This document shows positions 60,060 through 64,000 of a stretch of 64,000 nucleotides of DNA, piece after piece. The DNA is taken from assembly GCA_036571765.1 (NCBI GenBank), contig BROE01000015.1:206224-270223 (forward strand), read 5' to 3'. Source of the DNA: Plecoglossus altivelis. Taxonomy: Eukaryota; Chordata; Actinopteri; Osmeriformes; Plecoglossidae. How positions within the stretch are numbered: the stretch's first letter is position 1; every line of letters begins with the position of its first letter. The notes beneath the pieces were generated by a model that was given only the letters and a program-made list of their open reading frames with translations, made no database searches and was not told the origin of the DNA. Both the position numbers and the translations under genes were made by a program.

Positions 60060-61690
60060 CACACGGCTAGGGTCCGTGATTGGTACATCACTACAGGCAG
60101 GGGGATGAGAAACGGAACATCTGTCTATCTAGCAACCAGATCCAAGATTGGCAGACCTTCACAGATTGATGTCCACTGGCACCAGGTCCAGCATTGGTCG
60201 ATGACCACCCAGGTTCTGAAAGCTCAGACCCCACACAAAAGTGAGGTATGGAGAAGGCAACAGAGAGAGGAGCTCAGGTATTAGAGAGTGCCAAGAGCAG
60301 CTAACAGTTTCAGCAATATTAAATGCAATATTAATAGGGAGGTCCCCACCGGTCAAGTGTATACAAGTGCAGCAACTTAACAGAATAAAAACGGTATTTG
60401 ACGCAGCCCTAGACATCAAGACAGCAACAGCCCCCCTCACTTTGAACATAAAATCTGTTCTAGGGCAGGGAAACTAAGATTATAATTTAGGAATGTTGCC
60501 TCCCCTGTCGTCACCAGATAGCAACAAAATCAATACGAATAACAACATACAGTTACAGACACAGGCTTCACAGAAAAATAATTCAGGTTTACATTACAAG
60601 TACACTAAAAGAAAACACACACACACATTAACAGTTATAGAACTGACGAAACAAAAACGTTTTAACCTATGTTTAAATGTCGAGATGGTATCACCCTCCT
60701 AAACTTAGACAGGTAATTTATTCCAGAGAAGAGGCGCTCTTTTAATAATTTTGGAAACCACCAAATAGCCGGTATCTTGAGATCTACGAGTCTTTACAGG
60801 GTGATAGGGTGCAAGAAGACTAGAGAGGTATAGTGGTGCTATTCCATGCAAAGATTTATAGGTTAGAAGTAGAACTTTGATATCAGCTCTAGCTTGAATA
60901 GGAAGCCAATGTAGAGAGATAAGAGTAGATGTAATGTGATCATACTTTCTGGTTCTGGTCAGTAGTCAAGCAACAGTTTGCTTCAGCTGTAAATTGTTTA
61001 ACTAGGTACTTGGGAGGCCAGAAAATGATGAATTGCAATAATCCAATCCAGATGTAACAAATCAATGTATTAGTTTTTCAGCAGCATCATCATTTGGGAG
61101 GATGTCTCCTATTTTAGATATGTTATGAAGATGGAAAAATGCAGTTATGGTCATTTCTTTAATGTGACACTCAGAGACAAGATCTGCATCCATTGTAACC
61201 CCTATATTTCTGACCTTCTGGGTATGGGAGACTTTGAAGCAGTTTAAGTGAAGGTGTATTTTTTAGAAGAAGGACATTTGCTGTCATCCAGGTTCTTATC
61301 CCAGAAACACATTTTTTCTGAGCTTGAGTTAGTTCGCCAGGCCTGAGGGACAGGTATAACTGGGAGTCATCTTCATAGCAGAGAAAATGTACACAAAAAC
61401 TTTTAACTACATTTCCTAAAGGCAGCATGTAGAGAGAAAATGTCAGAAGGCCCAGGACAGAACCCTGTGGTATTTTACAGGGGAGATACTGGATGGGCGG
61501 CCATCATAGTGGACAAATTGTGATCTATCAGATAAATATGTTTTAAACCACTGTAGCGAAGTTCCAGATATCCCAACACAATTTTCAATACGTTCCAGGA
61601 CAATTTGCTGATCCACAGTGTCGAATGCTTTACTTAGGTCGAGGAAAACCATAACAGAGATAGACCCTGCAGAACTCAATTGCCTTCAAA
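60060..61690 (-). mobile_element. L2-type LINE, third copy, diverged subfamily
   Basis: Minus strand: 61679-61443 with V-F-L-D-L-S-K-A-F-D-T-V-D and L-Q-W-F-K-T-Y-L-S-D-R-S-Q. 61428-61171 has Y-E-D-D-S-Q-L-Y-L-S (the catalytic Y-A-D-D as Y-E-D-D) and R-T-W-M-T-A-N-V-L-L-L. The 3' part is long and non-coding; its limit near 60060 is approximate. It differs from the other two L2 copies in both the peptide and the tail. Confidence 0.7.
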
Positions 61691-61811
61691 GAGACCATTT
61701 GTTTTTTAAATGTGGCCGTTAATAAGTAGCAAAAAATTTCTACACAATGCACTTTTACACCACTGCTCAGCCATCATCTTGGATAGAGGCTTGACCAGTG
61801 CTGTTTTGTCT

Positions 61812-62147
61812 TGATGAAGTGAAGTATTGTCAAGTATGGTAAACCATACTCGAAATTAACCCTCTGCATTTAACCCATCCAAGTGCACACACAGCAGTGA
61901 GTAGTGAACAACCGCACGCACACACAGTGAACATACACCCGGAGCAGTGGGCAGTTATTGCTTCAGCGCCCGGGAAGCAATTGGGGGTTTGGTGCCTTGC
62001 TCAAGGGCACCTCAGGCATGGTATTGAAGGCAGAGAGAGTGCTGTTTGTTCACAATCCCCACCTTCAATTCCTGCTGGTGCGAGAATCAAACCAGCAACT
62101 TTCAGGTTACAAGCCCGACTCCCTAACCATCAGGCCACAACTTCCCC
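61812..62147 (-). repeat. tRNA-derived SINE, copy 2
   Basis: Reverse complement of the SINE at 10589 over its full length: the head with B box (gagaatcaaaccagcaac at 62082), body tgccttgctcaagggcacct, and 3' end tattgtcaagtatggt. It has a few indels compared with copy 1. Confidence 0.82.
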
Positions 62148-62159
62148 CTTGAAGGATGA

Positions 62160-62810
62160 ACTTGCAAGATATCCAATCTACATGGAGCATTTTAAGATGC
62201 TCAAAAGGTCAAAGTCCATGCAAAACGCTGACCACATGTGAATGGCAACACTATATTTCTTCCTGTCGCCAGACTTGAAAGCCATGTTCCTCTCCCACAG
62301 CAGGTACTGGGCCTTTTTAGTCATCCAGGGCTTCTGATTAAGATAGACCTGGATGCATTTGCCTAGAGTGACAGTCTCTATTCAGTGTTTAATATAAAAC
62401 GAGACAGCTGCTGTGTGCTCCTTGGTTGGTTCTGTCAAAGCAGTCCTGCAGCTGGTGAGAGGCACCTTCCTTCAAGCCAAGTTATAGTTTTGTTATGGTA
62501 AGAGCTTGTTTTCTGAGGGGGGGTGTATGCTGGTGCTAGGAGCAGTTCCCCATGCTGTGGGAACTGTATATCCTTATTGTCATGTTCAATGTTGGAATAA
62601 ACCTTGTCCAGTGTCTTCTCTCCCCTGTAGGTACACTTCACATGCTGACAACATTTGGGGAGCAGTTTTAACTCAGCATGATTACAATCCCAGGCAATAA
62701 TACACACAGCCTCAGGATACTTATCTTGCTGGCTACTAATGTTGCAATACAAGAGTGACAGTTCCGAGTTAGCATTAGCATCTGGTGGAATGTACATGGC
62801 GGTCACTATA
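62160..62810 (-). mobile_element. LINE endonuclease-domain fragment
   Basis: The minus strand at 62806-62435 reads Y-I-P-P-D-A-N-A-N-S-E-L-S, I-I-A-W-D-C-N-H-A-E-L-K and L-D-K-V-Y-S-N-I. This is the APE-type endonuclease of CR1/Rex-type LINEs; the usual G-D-F-N-H motif appears as W-D-C-N-H. After a frameshift the text continues with N-Q-K-P-W-M-T-K-K-A-Q-Y-L-L at about 62330-62270. It may belong to the same family as the LINE at 56642. Confidence 0.7.
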
Positions 62811-64000
62811 ACAACAATACTGGTAAATTACAACAGTAAATCAGAAACAGTAAAAACAAACAGTATGTTGTTGGTCTTTACCTTGAAGTATGTTTTGCAA
62901 ACATTTATGCTATGAATAGATTGACCACGTTTACAGTTTTTTGATGGTCCCTTGACATTGTGCCTAGCCTAAACTCATCCTTTTTACCAACTCCCAGATC
63001 TGTGCATAGCCATAACAAACTTGTCTGGAAGGATTTGTGTCAGTAAATAAATTGTGCAATAAATTACAAAAAGGCTGCATGAACATCTTAATCTAAATTT
63101 GCTATATTGCTAGCTCACATCTATTTTAAAATAATATTAAATGTACTAGATAGCTGAAAATGAGTCAAGATACTAAAAACTACCACCATTTGCTACCACC
63201 ATTCAACTGTGATAAGTTCTTTTTTAAGATTAAGGGTAGTGTAAATATAACTTATTTTCATACACTGCCATCATACAGCTATTTCTAAATGATGCTGCTG
63301 GGTGCCTGGTCTTACTTCCCTGTAGCCTCGATCTTCTTCTATACCACAATCTCTAGTAGTTTGTAGGCCGCCCAACGGCCTGCTCAGGCCTAGTGCTAAT
63401 TGGGCCATTAATCTGTGACATTTAGTCCAAGTACCACTAATATTTATGTTGAGCTATGTTTGTAAAAATGTGCTAAATCTTAAATTTTTTTAAATGCAAA
63501 AGACAATTTTTTTCTTACCTAAATCCTCATATCGCTGCTTGCGGCTATTTTATTTTGCAGTTGTGTTTTGCGGTTGAATAAAAAAAAAGCCATAGTTTAC
63601 ATAAATAATTTCATTGTTTTCATAGTTCTATAAATTTTTTATCAACTCTGTAGTTTATCTCAGCCAAACCAATGGCAAAGAAGCTTCTGAGGAAAATTTT
63701 AACATAAGAATAATTCATTCTGAAAAACATGTCTGTCAGTAAGCAGAGCAAGTTGGTGAGGTACAGACACCCATGAGTTAATTACCATTGCAATATGATT
63801 CTTCCTGATGCAGTTTGAATTCAGACAACAGTCCGTCATTTCAAATTATGCAATATAGGATGAAAGGTAGTGCTTCATTTTGAATATCATTACGGCTGTG
63901 ACTTGTTGTGGGTATGAGGCACCTGGGTAGATGCTTAAATTAATCACAGCCATGCTGATGGCCTGCACAATAACATTATAAAAATGTCAAGCACCATTTG
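62811..64000. other. no gene recognised
   Basis: AT-rich end of the window. The piece acttccctgtagcct at about 63315 also stands at 47958, just left of RecQ repeat copy B, so a further fragment of that repeat may start here. Otherwise nothing is seen. Confidence 0.4.

Noticed and set aside
1..64000. A new defence, biosynthetic or regulatory gene system
   Set aside because: Apart from three known vertebrate genes, every coding-like stretch with a recognisable motif belongs to transposable elements; the remaining short frames have no motif, no splice support and no neighbour logic.

Overview
The window is nuclear DNA from a ray-finned (teleost) fish. It has spliced genes with GT-AG introns of 1 to 9 kb. 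Most of the rest is decayed transposable elements of fish type: Tc1/mariner, hAT, L2, RTE/Rex3-like and Rex6-like LINEs, BEL/Pao and Gypsy fragments, and tRNA-derived SINEs. The species cannot be fixed from the sequence. There is no bacterial, organellar or CRISPR content.

Three protein-coding genes can be supported. In order they are the 3' end of NUP214 (+, exons at 1011-1166, 10283-10454, 16152-16306 and 16603-16633), FAM78A (-, 42686-39088, two coding exons) and PLPP7 (+, 45343-47196, two coding exons). Their order and orientation match the NUP214-FAM78A-PLPP7 segment of human 9q34, so this is a conserved synteny block. The three genes do not form a pathway. NUP214 is a cytoplasmic-face nuclear pore FG nucleoporin, PLPP7 is a nuclear-envelope/ER membrane protein of the PAP2 family, and FAM78A has no known biochemical role.

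Layout: 1-16.6 kb is NUP214 exons, with introns holding a Tc1 element, an old hAT with a SINE and an L2 inside it, a second SINE, a hAT with perfect 8-bp target duplication, and a Rex6-like LINE remnant. From 16.6 to 39 kb is a long interval between NUP214 and FAM78A with MITE-like DNA, unknown tandem repeats, a Tc1 relic, a Gypsy relic, a RecQ-helicase-like repeat and a Tc1-type element with long inverted ends. From 39 to 47.2 kb are FAM78A and PLPP7. From 47.2 to 64 kb no host gene was found, only stacked insertions.

The most unusual item is a repeat of about 1.6 kb that carries a RecQ-type helicase fragment. It occurs three times: 31.87-33.48 kb, 48.0-48.5 kb, and inverted at 59.2-55.6 kb. 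The third copy is split by a LINE that is itself split by an L2, and the target-site duplications give the order of insertion. I found no undescribed functional system. The value here is mainly in the gene models and the insertion history.
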